A stretch of 64,000 nt of DNA from Azonexus sp. R2A61 (GCF_021401135.1 NZ_JACBFO010000004.1:1-64000), one strand, 5' to 3'; counted from the stretch's first letter, positions 21,546 to 31,315 are shown. The notes: generated from the sequence alone by a model not told the origin. Program-made: numbers and translations.

Positions 21546-23578
21546 CGGCAAGCGGCCCGGTAGCGATCCGGGCATCCGACGCGCTGCGCAAGAAGCTCGC
21601 CAAGCTCGGCTTGCAGACCGAAGCCGATCTGCTGGTTCACCTGCCCCTGCGTTACGAGGACGAAACGCGCGTCACGCCGCTGTCCTACGCCTTTACCGGC
21701 GAGCCGGTGCAAGTCGAGGTGGTGGTGCTGAGCAACGAGGTGCAGTTCCGGCCGCGCCGGCAAATGGTCGTGCGCGCCGCCGACGACAGCGGTGAGCTGA
21801 CCCTGCGTTTCTTCAGCTTCTATCCGAGCCAGCAGGCGGCGCTGGCGGTCGGCTCGCGGGTTCGCGCCTTCGGCGAGGTGCGCGGGGGTTTCTTCGGGCT
21901 GGAGATGGTGCATCCGCGTTTCCACAAAGTCGAGGAAGACACCCCGCTGCCGACGGAAATGACCCCGATTTACCCGTCGACCGCAGGATTGGCCAATTCG
22001 GCGTTGCACAAGCTGATTGCCCGGGCACTCGATGACGGCGACCTGGCCGACAGCCTGCCCGATGAAATCCGCCAGCGCCTCAAACTGCCGGGCTTCGCGC
22101 GCAGCCTGCGCTTTCTGCACCGGCCGCCGCCCGGCACCGAGCTGGATACGCTGCATGCGCGCAACCATCCGGCCTGGCGGCGGGTTAAGTTCGACGAGGT
22201 GCTGGCCCAGCAACTGTCGCTGCGTCGTGCCTACCTGGCCCGCCGCGAGCAAGGCGCGCCGGTGCTGGTGGCGCAGGACGACCTCGGCGCCCGCCTGCTC
22301 GACCGTTTGCCCTTCGGCCTGACCGGCGCGCAATTGCGGGCGATGGCCGAGATTGCCGGCGACCTCGCCCAGCCTTACCCGATGCAGCGCCTGCTGCAGG
22401 GCGACGTCGGCGCCGGCAAGACCATCGTCGCCGCGCTGGCGGCCTGCCAGGCGATTTCCGCCGGCTGGCAGGCGGCCTTCATGGCGCCCACCGAAATCCT
22501 CGCCGAGCAGCATTACCTGAAACTGCGTGACTGGCTGGAGCCGCTCGGTGTGCGCGTCGCCTGGCTGTCCGGCAGCCTGAAGAGCAAGGCCAAGCGCGAG
22601 CAACTGGCGGCGACGGCGGCTGACGCGCAACTGGTGGTCGGCACGCACGCGCTGATCCAGGACGGCGTCGACTTCGCCAGGCTGGGCCTGGCCATCGTCG
22701 ACGAGCAGCACCGCTTCGGCGTCGCCCAGCGCCTGGCGCTGCGCAAGAAGGGCAGCAACCCGCACCAGCTGATGATGTCGGCAACGCCGATCCCGCGCAC
22801 GCTGGCGATGAGCTACTACGCCGACCTCGACGTTACCGTGCTCGACGAGCTGCCACCCGGGCGGACGCCGATCAAGACGCGGCTGGTCGCCGACAACCGG
22901 CGCCAGGACGTCGTCGGCTTCGTGCAGAAACATGTCGAGGAAGGCCGTCAGGCTTATTGGGTATGCCCGCTGATCGAGGAATCCGAGGCGCTGCAGTTGC
23001 AGACCGCGCAGGACACCTATGAACAGCTATCCGTCGATTTGCCGGGGTTGACCGTGGGATTGGTGCACGGCCGGCTGAAGGCCGACGAGAAGCAGGCAGT
23101 GATGGGCGCCTTCGCCGCCGGCGAGATCGACGTGCTGGTGGCGACGACGGTGATCGAAGTCGGCGTCGATGTACCCAACGCCAGCCTGATGGTCATCGAG
23201 CACGCCGAGCGCTTCGGCCTCTCGCAGCTGCACCAGCTGCGCGGCCGCGTCGGCCGCGGCCAGTACGAATCAAGCTGCGTGCTGATCTACGCCGGGCCGC
23301 TCGGCGAGATCGCCCGGCAGCGCTTGAAGATCATCTTCGAGCATACCGACGGTTTCGAGATTGCCCGCCAGGATCTGCAGATCCGCGGTCCCGGCGAATT
23401 CGTCGGCGCTCGCCAGAGCGGCGTGCCGCTGCTGCGCTACGCCGACCTGGAGCTCGACGCCGATCTGGTCGACATGGCGCGGGAGATTGCCGAAGAGATG
23501 CTGCGCGATCATCCCGCTGCTGCCGAAAAGCACCTGCAGCGCTGGCTCGGCTCGCGCGAGGAGCTGCTCAAGTCGTGA
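21542..23578 (+). CDS. recG: ATP-dependent DNA helicase RecG
   Basis: A 678-residue branched-DNA helicase. The N-terminal wedge/OB domain (about residues 60-150) precedes the helicase core with Walker A ([11 protein letters not shown]), DEQH box ([13 protein letters not shown]) and motif VI (QLRGRVGRG). RecG remodels stalled replication forks and Holliday junctions. The stop is directly abutted by that of the convergent downstream gene (TGATCA), leaving no intergenic space. Confidence 0.97.
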   Translation: MTASGPVAIRASDALRKKLAKLGLQTEADLLVHLPLRYEDETRVTPLSYAFTGEPVQVEVVVLSNEVQFRPRRQMVVRAADDSGELTLRFFSFYPSQQAALAVGSRVRAFGEVRGGFFGLEMVHPRFHKVEEDTPLPTEMTPIYPSTAGLANSALHKLIARALDDGDLADSLPDEIRQRLKLPGFARSLRFLHRPPPGTELDTLHARNHPAWRRVKFDEVLAQQLSLRRAYLARREQGAPVLVAQDDLGARLLDRLPFGLTGAQLRAMAEIAGDLAQPYPMQRLLQGDVGAGKTIVAALAACQAISAGWQAAFMAPTEILAEQHYLKLRDWLEPLGVRVAWLSGSLKSKAKREQLAATAADAQLVVGTHALIQDGVDFARLGLAIVDEQHRFGVAQRLALRKKGSNPHQLMMSATPIPRTLAMSYYADLDVTVLDELPPGRTPIKTRLVADNRRQDVVGFVQKHVEEGRQAYWVCPLIEESEALQLQTAQDTYEQLSVDLPGLTVGLVHGRLKADEKQAVMGAFAAGEIDVLVATTVIEVGVDVPNASLMVIEHAERFGLSQLHQLRGRVGRGQYESSCVLIYAGPLGEIARQRLKIIFEHTDGFEIARQDLQIRGPGEFVGARQSGVPLLRYADLELDADLVDMAREIAEEMLRDHPAAAEKHLQRWLGSREELLKS

Positions 23579-24106
23579 TCAGGCCCAGGCCTGAATCCGA
23601 TTGCCGCTGGCCGTGCCGAAATTTGCCGAATACGCCCGGTTGACCGCAGCACTGCGGTCAACCTCGCCATTTGCGGCATTTTCGTTGCCGCGTGTTGCCT
23701 TATCGGCCTGCGCTTCCTGAGCCATCGATGCCGCCTGGGCGGCAACCGCCCGATCCTGACCGGACGGGTTGGCGGGGGCCAGTGCCGCGGCGCGGATGCG
23801 CTCAGCCTTGGCCAGGGTTTCTTCCGGCGTGCTGCCGGGCGATACGTCGATGCCGACTTCACCGCCGATCGCGTAGTTCTTGCCATCCGGGCCGCGCTGG
23901 TAGCTGTAGCTGGCGCCCGACACGGCCAGCCCGCCGGCGGCGGCCAGGTGCGCCTGTTCGTGCTGGCGGACTTCGCGATCGCGGGCCTGCAATCTGGCGA
24001 CCAACTGCTGTTCGTCGTCGCTCAGCTGCTGCCGGTTGCCGGCCTGTGCGCCGCCGGCGGCAGGGCTGCCGTAAGTGCGATAGCTGGCGGAAGAGGCGAC
24101 GAGCAT
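23579..24106 (-). CDS. SprA-related putative metalloprotease
   Basis: A 175-residue protein. A zinc-metallopeptidase-like HEQAH motif lies at about residues 49-53, followed by the conserved SGASYSYQRGPDGKNYAIGG and VSPGSTPEETLAKAERIRAA segments of the SprA-related family (putative metalloprotease CJM1_0395 type). No classical signal peptide is visible. Proteolysis has not been shown for the family as far as I know. The 3' part contains a strong inverted repeat. Confidence 0.7.
   Translation of the reverse strand: MLVASSASYRTYGSPAAGGAQAGNRQQLSDDEQQLVARLQARDREVRQHEQAHLAAAGGLAVSGASYSYQRGPDGKNYAIGGEVGIDVSPGSTPEETLAKAERIRAAALAPANPSGQDRAVAAQAASMAQEAQADKATRGNENAANGEVDRSAAVNRAYSANFGTASGNRIQAWA
23638..23663. 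repeat. Inverted repeat GGTTGACCGCAG / CTGCGGTCAACC inside a coding region
   Basis: Two 12-bp arms separated by CA form a near-perfect cruciform. The arms are the RA variant of the dispersed TGCGGTCGACCGCA palindrome seen across the window. Confidence 0.75.
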
Positions 24107-24138
24107 GGGTAGCGATAATCCGGGGGCAGGCTTTCAGC

Positions 24139-25035
24139 TTAGTCCGGATTGGCCAGGAATTCCTCGACGATGCGTGCCACCGCTTCCGGCTGGTCGTGAT
24201 GCATCATGTGGTCGGCCTCTTCCACCCAGCGTTCCTGCAGGTTCGCGAAACAGGCCTGACGCGCCTCCCAGTCGCCCGGGCGGGCGGCAAAGTCACGGAT
24301 CACCCAGCTCTGCCGCGCGGCAACCCAAAGCACCGGGCAGACGATCTGTCGCCAGATCGCCATCGATTCCTCGAGCCGGAACAGGTAGGGCGAGAAGTTC
24401 TTGTGCCAGGGATCGCCGTTCCAGATCACCCCGTGGCGCGTGCTGCCGCGCTTGTCGCTGCCTTCGCCGATGCGTGCGAGATGCCTGGCCAGAAAGGCGG
24501 CGCGTCCGGCCGGCAGGTAGGGATCGCTCTTCATCAGGCGTCGCGCGAAGTGTTCGCGGTCGGCATAGACATGCAGGCTGGGAGGCGTCCGTCGCTGATC
24601 CAGCCACTGCCGGTAGCGCTCCGTCGCCATCTCCGGCTGGTGCGGCGCAATGCCGAAACCTTCCAGCGAGATCACCCGCTCGACGCGCGCCGGGCGGATG
24701 CCGGCGTACAGACAGGCGACGATGCCGCCCATGCTGTGACCGACCAGCGTGACCTTGCCGGCCGGTGCGTAGTGGTCGAGGATGGCTTCGAGGTCGCCGA
24801 TGTGTTCGGCGAAGTAATACGGCCGGTGCAGCCACTGCGACGGCCCGAAGCCCCGCCAGTCGGGCGCGACGATGTTCCATTCGCCGGCCAGCGCATCGAC
24901 CACGAATTGCCACGACATCGAGACGTCCATCCAGCCATGCAACAGGAACAGCGTGGGCGCGTCGGGGTTGCCCCAGCGGCGGATGTGCAGGCGGACGTCG
25001 GGCAGGTCCAGCGTTTCTGAGCGGGATGGCAGCAT
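24139..25035 (-). CDS. Alpha/beta-fold hydrolase
   Basis: A 298-residue protein with an oxyanion-hole HG (LFLLHGWMD, about residue 33), nucleophile elbow GHSMGG (Ser about 101) and a C-terminal catalytic histidine in EADHMMHHDQPEA. It is cytosolic. The substrate is unknown; epoxide hydrolases, esterases and haloalkane dehalogenases share this layout. Confidence 0.85.
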   Translation of the reverse strand: MLPSRSETLDLPDVRLHIRRWGNPDAPTLFLLHGWMDVSMSWQFVVDALAGEWNIVAPDWRGFGPSQWLHRPYYFAEHIGDLEAILDHYAPAGKVTLVGHSMGGIVACLYAGIRPARVERVISLEGFGIAPHQPEMATERYRQWLDQRRTPPSLHVYADREHFARRLMKSDPYLPAGRAAFLARHLARIGEGSDKRGSTRHGVIWNGDPWHKNFSPYLFRLEESMAIWRQIVCPVLWVAARQSWVIRDFAARPGDWEARQACFANLQERWVEEADHMMHHDQPEAVARIVEEFLANPD

Positions 25036-25163
25036 GATGGCAGTGTCGGAAGGGGAGCCGCCATTTTAAGGCGAGAAGGCAAATCTCCCGTGCCATGCCA
25101 CGCCAATGTGTCGGCGGCATATAATCGGCGGTTCAACCGATAACCAGATGGAGAGAACCGCTC

Positions 25164-25910
25164 ATGAACCGTCGTGATTTCGTCTTGTGGACCACGCTTT
25201 TTTCCGGCATCAGTGCCGTTAACAACGCCGCCGCCCAGTTCAATTTCGGCAAGATGCTCGAAGCCGGTAAAACGCTGATGGACTCCGAGACCCTGTCCGA
25301 TGCCGACCTGCAATCCTATTTCGACCAGATGGCCGCCGACAGCGACGCCAAGAACAAGCTGGCGACGCCCAAGGACGCCTACGGCAAGCGCATCGCCAAG
25401 CTGTCCAAGGGGCTGGAAAGCTACGACGGCCTCAAGCTCGACATCAAGGCCTACATGACGCCGGAAGTGAACGCCTTCGCGATGGCCAACGGCACCATCC
25501 GCGTCTACAGCGGCCTGATGGACAAATTCACCGACGATGAAATCCGTTACGTGATCGGTCACGAAATCGGTCACGTCAAGGCCGGCCACACCAAGGCGCG
25601 CATCCAGATGGCGATGCGTACCAGCGCGCTGCGCGGTGCCGCTTCGGCGACCGGCGGCAAGGTCGCTGCCCTGGCCGAATCGCAGATGGGCGAACTGTTC
25701 GAACAGGTGATCCGCGCCCAGCATTCGCAAGCCAACGAAAACGAAGCCGATGACCGGGCGATGGCTTTCATGAAGAATCATCGCTATCCGAGCATGGCCT
25801 GCGTCACGGCGCTGGAAAAGCTGGATGCGATGGGCGGCGGCGGGGCCTCCTGGTTGTCCACCCACCCGAGTCCGCGCGAGCGGGCCGAGCGTATGCGCGC
25901 CCAGGCCTGA
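25164..25910 (+). CDS. M48-family metalloprotease
   Basis: A 248-residue protein with an N-terminal export signal beginning MNRRDFVLWTT, whose RRxF pattern suggests the Tat route. It has the zinc site HEIGH (about 133-137) and a third ligand in ENEADDRAMAF. It resembles the periplasmic M48 peptidases (YcaL/YggG/LoiP-like) that degrade misfolded outer-membrane proteins. No lipobox cysteine is seen. A TATAAT at 25120 lies upstream without a convincing -35. Confidence 0.87.
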   Translation: MNRRDFVLWTTLFSGISAVNNAAAQFNFGKMLEAGKTLMDSETLSDADLQSYFDQMAADSDAKNKLATPKDAYGKRIAKLSKGLESYDGLKLDIKAYMTPEVNAFAMANGTIRVYSGLMDKFTDDEIRYVIGHEIGHVKAGHTKARIQMAMRTSALRGAASATGGKVAALAESQMGELFEQVIRAQHSQANENEADDRAMAFMKNHRYPSMACVTALEKLDAMGGGGASWLSTHPSPRERAERMRAQA

Positions 25911-25924
25911 TCGCCGGAAATTGC

Positions 25925-25954
25925 CCGAAACCTGCGGTCGACCGCAGGTTTCGG
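25925..25954. repeat. Perfect 30-bp palindrome carrying TGCGGTCGACCGCA
   Basis: The half-site CCGAAACCTGCGGTC is followed at once by its exact reverse complement. It lies 15 bases after the M48 stop and precedes CAAAAAA. On the plus strand there is an A-run, not a T-run, so it is not a canonical terminator for the upstream gene. It is one of two exact copies of the 14-bp core in the window. Confidence 0.9.
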
Positions 25955-26064
25955 CAAAAAATCCAGCGGGGCGCCTCGCGGAGCGCCGCCGGAAAACACA
26001 GGCTTTTCCCAGGAAAGCCGGATAATGGCGGCCGCTTCGTTGTCACCGCCATTTCGGAATCCCC

Positions 26065-28269
26065 ATGGAAATCAAGGTCAATTTTCTCGACAAGCTTCGT
26101 CAGGAAGCCAAATTCGACGACTTCACGGTCATCGCCGACCAGCCCATCCGCTACAAGGGCGACGGCTCGGCGCCGGGGCCGTTCGATTACTTCCTGGCCT
26201 CGTCGGCCTTGTGCGCGGCTTATTTCGTCAAGCTCTACTGCGACACGCGCAACATCCCGACCGAGCATATCCGCCTGTCGCAGAACAACATCGTCGATCC
26301 GGAAAACCGCTACAAGCAGACCTTCAAGATCCAGGTCGAGCTGCCGCCGGACATTTCGGCCAAGGACCGGCTGGGCATTTTGCGCTCGATTGACCGGTGT
26401 ACCGTCAAGAAGGTGGTGCAGACCGGGCCGGAGTTCATCATCGAGGAAGTCGAGAATCTCGATGCCGACGCGCAGGCGCTACTGACCATCAACCCGGACG
26501 CCGGCACCCAGACCTTCATCGCCGGCAAGGATCTGCCGCTCGAACAGACCATCGCCAACATGTCCGGCCTGCTCGCCGGGCTGGGCATCAAGATCGAGAT
26601 CGCCTCCTGGCGCAACCTGGTACCCAACGTCTGGTCGCTGCACATCCGCGACGCGCATTCGCCGATGTGCTTCACCAACGGCAAGGGCGCCAGCAAGGAA
26701 AGCGCGCTGGCCTCGGCGCTCGGCGAATACATCGAGCGCCTGAGCTGCAACCATTTCTACAACGACCAGTTCTGGGGCGAGGAATTCGCCAACGCGCCCT
26801 TCGTGCATTACCCGAACGAGCGCTGGTTCAAGCCCGGCAAGAAGGATGCGCTGCCCAAGGGGCTGCTCGACGACTACACGCTGGAAATCTACAACCCGGA
26901 CGGCGAACTGCGCGCCTCGCACCTGTTCGACACCAACTCCGGCAATACCGAGCGCGGCGTCTGCGCGCTGCCCTACGTGCGCCAGTCGGACGGCGAGACG
27001 GTGTATTTCCCGACCAACCTGATCGACAACCTCTTCCTCAGCAACGGCATGAGCGCCGGCAACACGCTGGTCGAGGCGCAGGTGCAGTGCCTGTCGGAAA
27101 TCTTCGAGCGGGCAGTGAAACGCGAAATCCTCGAAGGCGAAATCGCGCTGCCCGACGTGCCGGCCGAGGTGCTGGCCAAATATCCGGGCATCGTCGCCGG
27201 CATCGTGGAACTGGAAAACCAGGGCTTCCCGGTGCTGGTCAAGGATGCCTCGCTCGGCGGCCAGTTCCCGGTGATGTGCGTGACCCTGATGAATCCGCGC
27301 ACCGGCGGTGTCTTCGCCTCCTTCGGCGCCCATCCCAGCCTGGAAGTGGCGCTCGAACGCAGCCTCACCGAACTGCTGCAGGGCCGCAGCTTCGAAGGCC
27401 TCAACGACTTGCCGAGGCCGACCTTCGAGAGCAACGCCGTCACCGAGCCGAACAACTTCGTCGAGCACTTCATCGATTCGAGCGGCGTGGTGTCGTGGCG
27501 TTTCTTCAGCGCCAGGGCGGATTACGACTTCGTCGAATGGGATTTTTCCGGCCAGGGCGAGAATTCCAACGCCGACGAGGCCGCCACCCTGTTCGGCATT
27601 CTCGCCGACATGGGCAAGGAAGTGTACATGGCCGTCTACGACCAGCTCGGCGCCAACGCCTGTCGCATCCTGGTGCCCGGCTACTCGGAAATCTACCCGG
27701 TCGACGACCTGATCTGGGACAACACCAACAAGGCGCTGGCCTTCCGCGCAGATATTCTCAACCTGCACCGCCTCGACGACGCCCAACTGGAAGCGCTGCT
27801 GGAGCGCCTGGAAGAGAGCGAGCTCGACGACTACACCGACATCATCACGCTGATCGGCGTCGAATTCGACGAAAACACCGACTGGGGCCAGCTGACCATC
27901 CTCGAACTCAAGCTCCTCATCAACCTCGCGCTGCAGGATTTCGAGGCGGCCAAGGAGCAGGTCGAAGCCTACCTGCAGTACAACGAAAACACCGCCGAGC
28001 GCGGCCTGTTCTACCAGGCGGTCAATGTGGTGCTGGAAGTGCTGCTCGACGACGAACTGGAATTGGAAGACTACGAGCCCAACTTCCGCCGCATGTTCGG
28101 CAACGAGCGCATGGACGCGGTCATCGGCTCAGTGGATGGCAGCATCCGCTTCCACGGCCTGACGCCGACCAGCATGAAGCTGGAAGGCCTGGACCGCCAC
28201 CAGCGCCTGCTCGACAGCTACCGCAAGGCGCACGCGGCACGAGCGAGGGCGGCGGGGATCGGCAAATAG
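26065..28269 (+). CDS. ycaO: OsmC-YcaO fusion protein (ribosomal S12 methylthiolation factor type)
   Basis: A 734-residue protein. The N-terminal OsmC-like domain spans about residues 1-140 (DQPIRYKGDGSAPGPFDYFL). A YcaO domain follows (KGASKESALASALGEYIERL, VQCLSEIFERAVKREI), then a helical C-terminal region with an acidic stretch. YcaO enzymes use ATP to activate backbone amides; the E. coli relative supports beta-methylthiolation of ribosomal protein S12 with RimO. No natural-product biosynthetic gene is nearby, which favours the housekeeping role. It converges with the zinc operon. Confidence 0.88.
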   Translation: MEIKVNFLDKLRQEAKFDDFTVIADQPIRYKGDGSAPGPFDYFLASSALCAAYFVKLYCDTRNIPTEHIRLSQNNIVDPENRYKQTFKIQVELPPDISAKDRLGILRSIDRCTVKKVVQTGPEFIIEEVENLDADAQALLTINPDAGTQTFIAGKDLPLEQTIANMSGLLAGLGIKIEIASWRNLVPNVWSLHIRDAHSPMCFTNGKGASKESALASALGEYIERLSCNHFYNDQFWGEEFANAPFVHYPNERWFKPGKKDALPKGLLDDYTLEIYNPDGELRASHLFDTNSGNTERGVCALPYVRQSDGETVYFPTNLIDNLFLSNGMSAGNTLVEAQVQCLSEIFERAVKREILEGEIALPDVPAEVLAKYPGIVAGIVELENQGFPVLVKDASLGGQFPVMCVTLMNPRTGGVFASFGAHPSLEVALERSLTELLQGRSFEGLNDLPRPTFESNAVTEPNNFVEHFIDSSGVVSWRFFSARADYDFVEWDFSGQGENSNADEAATLFGILADMGKEVYMAVYDQLGANACRILVPGYSEIYPVDDLIWDNTNKALAFRADILNLHRLDDAQLEALLERLEESELDDYTDIITLIGVEFDENTDWGQLTILELKLLINLALQDFEAAKEQVEAYLQYNENTAERGLFYQAVNVVLEVLLDDELELEDYEPNFRRMFGNERMDAVIGSVDGSIRFHGLTPTSMKLEGLDRHQRLLDSYRKAHAARARAAGIGK

Positions 28270-28285
28270 TCCTCGGGTCCTCTCG

Positions 28286-28873
28286 TCACGGTCGCTTGAA
28301 CAGGTAGCGTTCCAGCGCGTCGGCCTGCATGCGGTAGCCGTAAACGCCGATTCCGCTGTCGCCGCGGGCGATCTGCAGGGTGCCGCTGATCCAGAAGGCA
28401 TCCATCATCTGCAGCCCGCGCATCGGCTTGGCGAGCAGCACGTGAATCGCCTGGTTGGCCGGCGGCGGTGGTGTATGGATGCAGGCGCCGAAATAAGGGA
28501 CGAGCAGCAACTCCAGAATCTGGTCGCCCTGGCGCTCGAGGGGAATGATGAAACCCGGGATGCGAATCCGCTTTCCCGCCAGCCGAGGTTCCACCGGCGC
28601 GGCATCCCAGGCGGTGCGCATTTTCTCCAGCAGGGCCTGGGCACGGGGGTCGCCATCCTTCAGGCGGTTCAGGTCGAGGTGCTTGAACGCCGCCATCGGA
28701 TCCCAGTCCCGGGGTTGCAGTTCTTCCCACTGCATCTCGCGATACGCTGTCCGGGTTGGCGTCGCTGGCGGTTTCAGTCGTTCGCCGATGCGCTGGTCCT
28801 GCGCCGGCAGACTGTTGGCACCGGTGATCAGCAGCAAGGCCAGGCATAGCGACGTCAGTTGCGGGCTGTTCAT
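28286..28873 (-). CDS. DUF3299 exported protein of the zinc operon
   Basis: A 195-residue protein with an N-terminal signal (LTSLCLALLLITGANSLPA). The DUF3299 core holds IRIPGFIIPLE, LLVPYFGACIHTPPP and a C-terminal GYRMQADAL. It is the last gene of the operon, with an ATGA overlap to the permease gene. Such proteins accompany ZrgA-type zinc ABC systems. I infer a periplasmic role in zinc or metal handling; its chemistry is unknown. Confidence 0.78.
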   Translation of the reverse strand: MNSPQLTSLCLALLLITGANSLPAQDQRIGERLKPPATPTRTAYREMQWEELQPRDWDPMAAFKHLDLNRLKDGDPRAQALLEKMRTAWDAAPVEPRLAGKRIRIPGFIIPLERQGDQILELLLVPYFGACIHTPPPPANQAIHVLLAKPMRGLQMMDAFWISGTLQIARGDSGIGVYGYRMQADALERYLFKRP

Positions 28874-30153
28874 AATCTCGGTGTCAGGCCATCGGCCAGC
28901 GCCTGGCGGCTGGCTTGCCAGGCGGGGAGAAGCCCGGCCAGTGTGGCGGTGGCGACGATGGTGGCGATCAGGCGGATTTCATCGCCGCCGGGAAACGACG
29001 ATTGCAGCACGATCCCCCAATGCTGTACCAGCCAGGGGGCCAGCAATCCGCTGCCCAGCGTCAGTAGCAGGAGGCCGCCGAGCGCGCCGCTCAGGCCGAG
29101 CAGCAGATTTTCGAGCAGGAGCAAGATGGCGATCTGCGGCAGTCCGGCGCCGAGCGTACGCAGAATGGCCAGTTCGCGCCGCCGTTCGCCCAGCCCGGCC
29201 AGCATCGTCGCCAGCAAGCCACTCAAGCCGAGCGCCAGGATCAGCCAGGACAGTCCCCGCAACAGTGTCTCGCCAAAGGCCAGGTTCTGCCATAGCTGAT
29301 CCAGCACCACGCCGGGCAGCACGGCCTGCAGCGGCTCGTCCTTGAAGCCTGCGATGCGGCGCTGCAGCCCGAAGACGGCGGTGCGGTGATGCAGGCCGAT
29401 CAGGAAGGCGGTGATTTCGCGCGGCGTCAGGTCGAATTTGCCGACCTGCTCGGCGGGAATCGAGAGGCCGGGCAAGGGCATGCCGCCCTGCCAGTCCAGG
29501 TGGATGGCTTCGATTGCCGCCAGATCGACATGCACCGTCCGGTCGACCGGTGTGCCGGTCGCTGCCAGGATGCCGACCACGGTGAAGGGCTTGCCGGCGT
29601 GTTCCAGGCCGGGCAGGGCGCCGGTGCCATGGCTGAGCAGGATCGCCTGGCCGAGACGGTAACCCAGTCGCGCCGCGACTTCCGCGCCGAGGACGGCTTC
29701 GAAGATGCCGTCGCGCCCGGCCGCGAAAGCGCGTCCTGCGGCCAGGGCCAACGGGGTTCTCAGACCGTAGCGGAAATGCCGGAAATAGTCGGCGGTGGTG
29801 CCGAGTACCGGGTAGCCGCGATGTGAATCGCCGAGCGACAGCGGAATGCTCCAGGCCACGGCCGGATCGGCCGCAATCTGCCGGTAGCTTTGCCAGGCGA
29901 TGTTGTTGCCGGGTTCGCCCAAGTGGAAGACCGAATGCAGCACCAGTTGCAGCGGGCTGCCGCGCGCGCCGACGATCAGGTCGCTACCCGAGACCGACTG
30001 GGCAAAACTCTCGCGGGCGTCATGGCGCAAGCGTTCGACGGCGAGCAGTAGCGTGCTGGCCAGCACGATGGCGATCAGGGTCAGGCCCAGCGTCGCGCGC
30101 CGGTTCCAGGCGCTGGCCCAGGCCAGCGGGATCAGGAAACGCCAGCGGGTCAT
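28870..30153 (-). CDS. FtsX/MacB-type ABC transporter permease
   Basis: The 427-residue protein has a transmembrane helix near the N-terminus, a large periplasmic domain (about residues 45-270) and three C-terminal helices (LSWLILALGLSGLLATML; LLLENLLLGLSGALGGLL; ATIVATATLAGLLPAW). This is the mechanotransmission topology of LolC/MacB permeases, which work on periplasmic or lipid substrates. It overlaps its ATPase gene by four bases and sits in the Zur-linked operon. Confidence 0.85.
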   Translation of the reverse strand: MTRWRFLIPLAWASAWNRRATLGLTLIAIVLASTLLLAVERLRHDARESFAQSVSGSDLIVGARGSPLQLVLHSVFHLGEPGNNIAWQSYRQIAADPAVAWSIPLSLGDSHRGYPVLGTTADYFRHFRYGLRTPLALAAGRAFAAGRDGIFEAVLGAEVAARLGYRLGQAILLSHGTGALPGLEHAGKPFTVVGILAATGTPVDRTVHVDLAAIEAIHLDWQGGMPLPGLSIPAEQVGKFDLTPREITAFLIGLHHRTAVFGLQRRIAGFKDEPLQAVLPGVVLDQLWQNLAFGETLLRGLSWLILALGLSGLLATMLAGLGERRRELAILRTLGAGLPQIAILLLLENLLLGLSGALGGLLLLTLGSGLLAPWLVQHWGIVLQSSFPGGDEIRLIATIVATATLAGLLPAWQASRQALADGLTPRL

Positions 30154-30800
30154 GCCGGCAGCGCCAGACTGTTGTCGAAATGCCTGGCCAGCGCCGGATC
30201 GTGGCTGACGAAAACCAGCGCGCTGCCGTTGGCGCGGGCCTCGGCGAGCAGCAGCTCGACGAAGGCGGCCTGCCGGGCGGCATCGAGTGCCGAGGTCGGT
30301 TCGTCGGCGATGACGATTTCCGGCCTGCCGATCAATGCCCGTGCCGCCGCCACCCGCTGTTGCTGGCCGACCGACAACGTGTGCGCCGGCTGCCGGTACA
30401 GCGGTGGCGCGATGTCCAGTTGCGCCAGCAAGTCGCGGGCCGCTGCGGTCGCATCGCCGGCGCGGCGGGCGCGACGGACGGAAAACCGGCAGGGCAGCAG
30501 CACGTTGTCGAAGGCCGACAGATACGGGATCAGATTGAACTGCTGGAAGATGAAGCCGACATGGTCGGCGCGCAGTGCATCGCGGCGGGCGGCGGAGAGT
30601 GTCCGGAGCGGCTGCCCGAGCACCTCGATCTGGCCGGCCTGCGGCGTCAGCACGCCGCCGATCAGGTTCAGCAAGGTGCTTTTGCCACTACCGCTCGGCC
30701 CCTGCAAAAACAGGCTTTTGCCGCGGTCGACCGCAAGTTCGGGCAGATTCAGGGAAAAGCCATCTGCGCCCGGCCTGCGGAACTGCAGCTGACGAATCAT
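30150..30800 (-). CDS. LolD/MacB-like ABC transporter ATP-binding protein
   Basis: Starting at MIRQLQFRRPGADG, the 216-residue ATPase has Walker A (LQGPSGSGKSTLLNL), a Q-loop (FIFQQFNLIPYLSA), signature LSVGQQQRVAAARAL and Walker B (IVIADEPTSALD). The family pairs with FtsX-type permeases, which is the next gene. The earlier in-frame ATG at 30965 lies inside the upstream gene and is rejected. Confidence 0.9.
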   Translation of the reverse strand: MIRQLQFRRPGADGFSLNLPELAVDRGKSLFLQGPSGSGKSTLLNLIGGVLTPQAGQIEVLGQPLRTLSAARRDALRADHVGFIFQQFNLIPYLSAFDNVLLPCRFSVRRARRAGDATAAARDLLAQLDIAPPLYRQPAHTLSVGQQQRVAAARALIGRPEIVIADEPTSALDAARQAAFVELLLAEARANGSALVFVSHDPALARHFDNSLALPA

Positions 30801-30817
30801 CAGGGCAGGTGCTCCCG

Positions 30818-31315
30818 TCACCAGCGGAACCCCGTCCGGGCGGGCGTCAGCATGTCGGACTGCTGTCCCCGAGGGCCGGCAAAGTCGAGCCGGATCCGCT
30901 TCAGCCGGGGAAATTCGGCGAACAGCTGCGTGCGCACCGCGCGCAGCTCGTCCGGGCGAGTGCAACGCCAGCGGTAGTCAGCGTCCAGGTCGACATGGGC
31001 GGCCTCGCGCCGGCCGGCGAAAAGCGGCGATGCGATCTCCGGCGGCAAGGCCTGGCAGCGGGCTTCCGGTGTCAGGTCGAAGAGTTTTTCGGGCGCCTCG
31101 AGCTGCGCTTTCAGCGCCGCCACCGCCTGTCTTTCTCCGGCTGTCCGCGGGAAATGTTCGAAGCCGAGCAGATTGTCGAGCGGGCTGTCGAAATGGATCA
31201 GCAGCGTTTCGCCCTCGAGCGCGATTTCCAGCCGGGCTTCGCCATGCACATGCGGTGGCGCGGCGGACAGCGACGAGGCAAACAGCAGGGCGATGGCAGG
31301 GAGCAGGTGGCGCAT
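30818..31315 (-). CDS. zrgA: ZrgA-type DUF2796 periplasmic zinc-binding protein
   Basis: A 165-residue secreted protein with signal MRHLLPAIALLFASSLSA and, right after cleavage, the metal-binding-like PPHVHGEARLEIALEG segment typical of DUF2796. The domain contains LIHFDSPLDNLLGFEHFP. ZrgA of Vibrio cholerae, as I recall, belongs to a Zur-regulated zinc ABC system; the neighbouring permease and ATPase fit that model. An earlier in-frame ATG 74 codons upstream is rejected because it hides the signal peptide. Confidence 0.8.
   Translation of the reverse strand: MRHLLPAIALLFASSLSAAPPHVHGEARLEIALEGETLLIHFDSPLDNLLGFEHFPRTAGERQAVAALKAQLEAPEKLFDLTPEARCQALPPEIASPLFAGRREAAHVDLDADYRWRCTRPDELRAVRTQLFAEFPRLKRIRLDFAGPRGQQSDMLTPARTGFRW

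Noticed and set aside
25120..25125. TATAAT upstream of the M48 peptidase gene
   Set aside because: No convincing -35 box at a suitable distance, so not listed as a promoter.
26397..28307. Second long plus-strand frame inside the ycaO gene
   Set aside because: Arg-rich out-of-frame translation of a well-supported gene.
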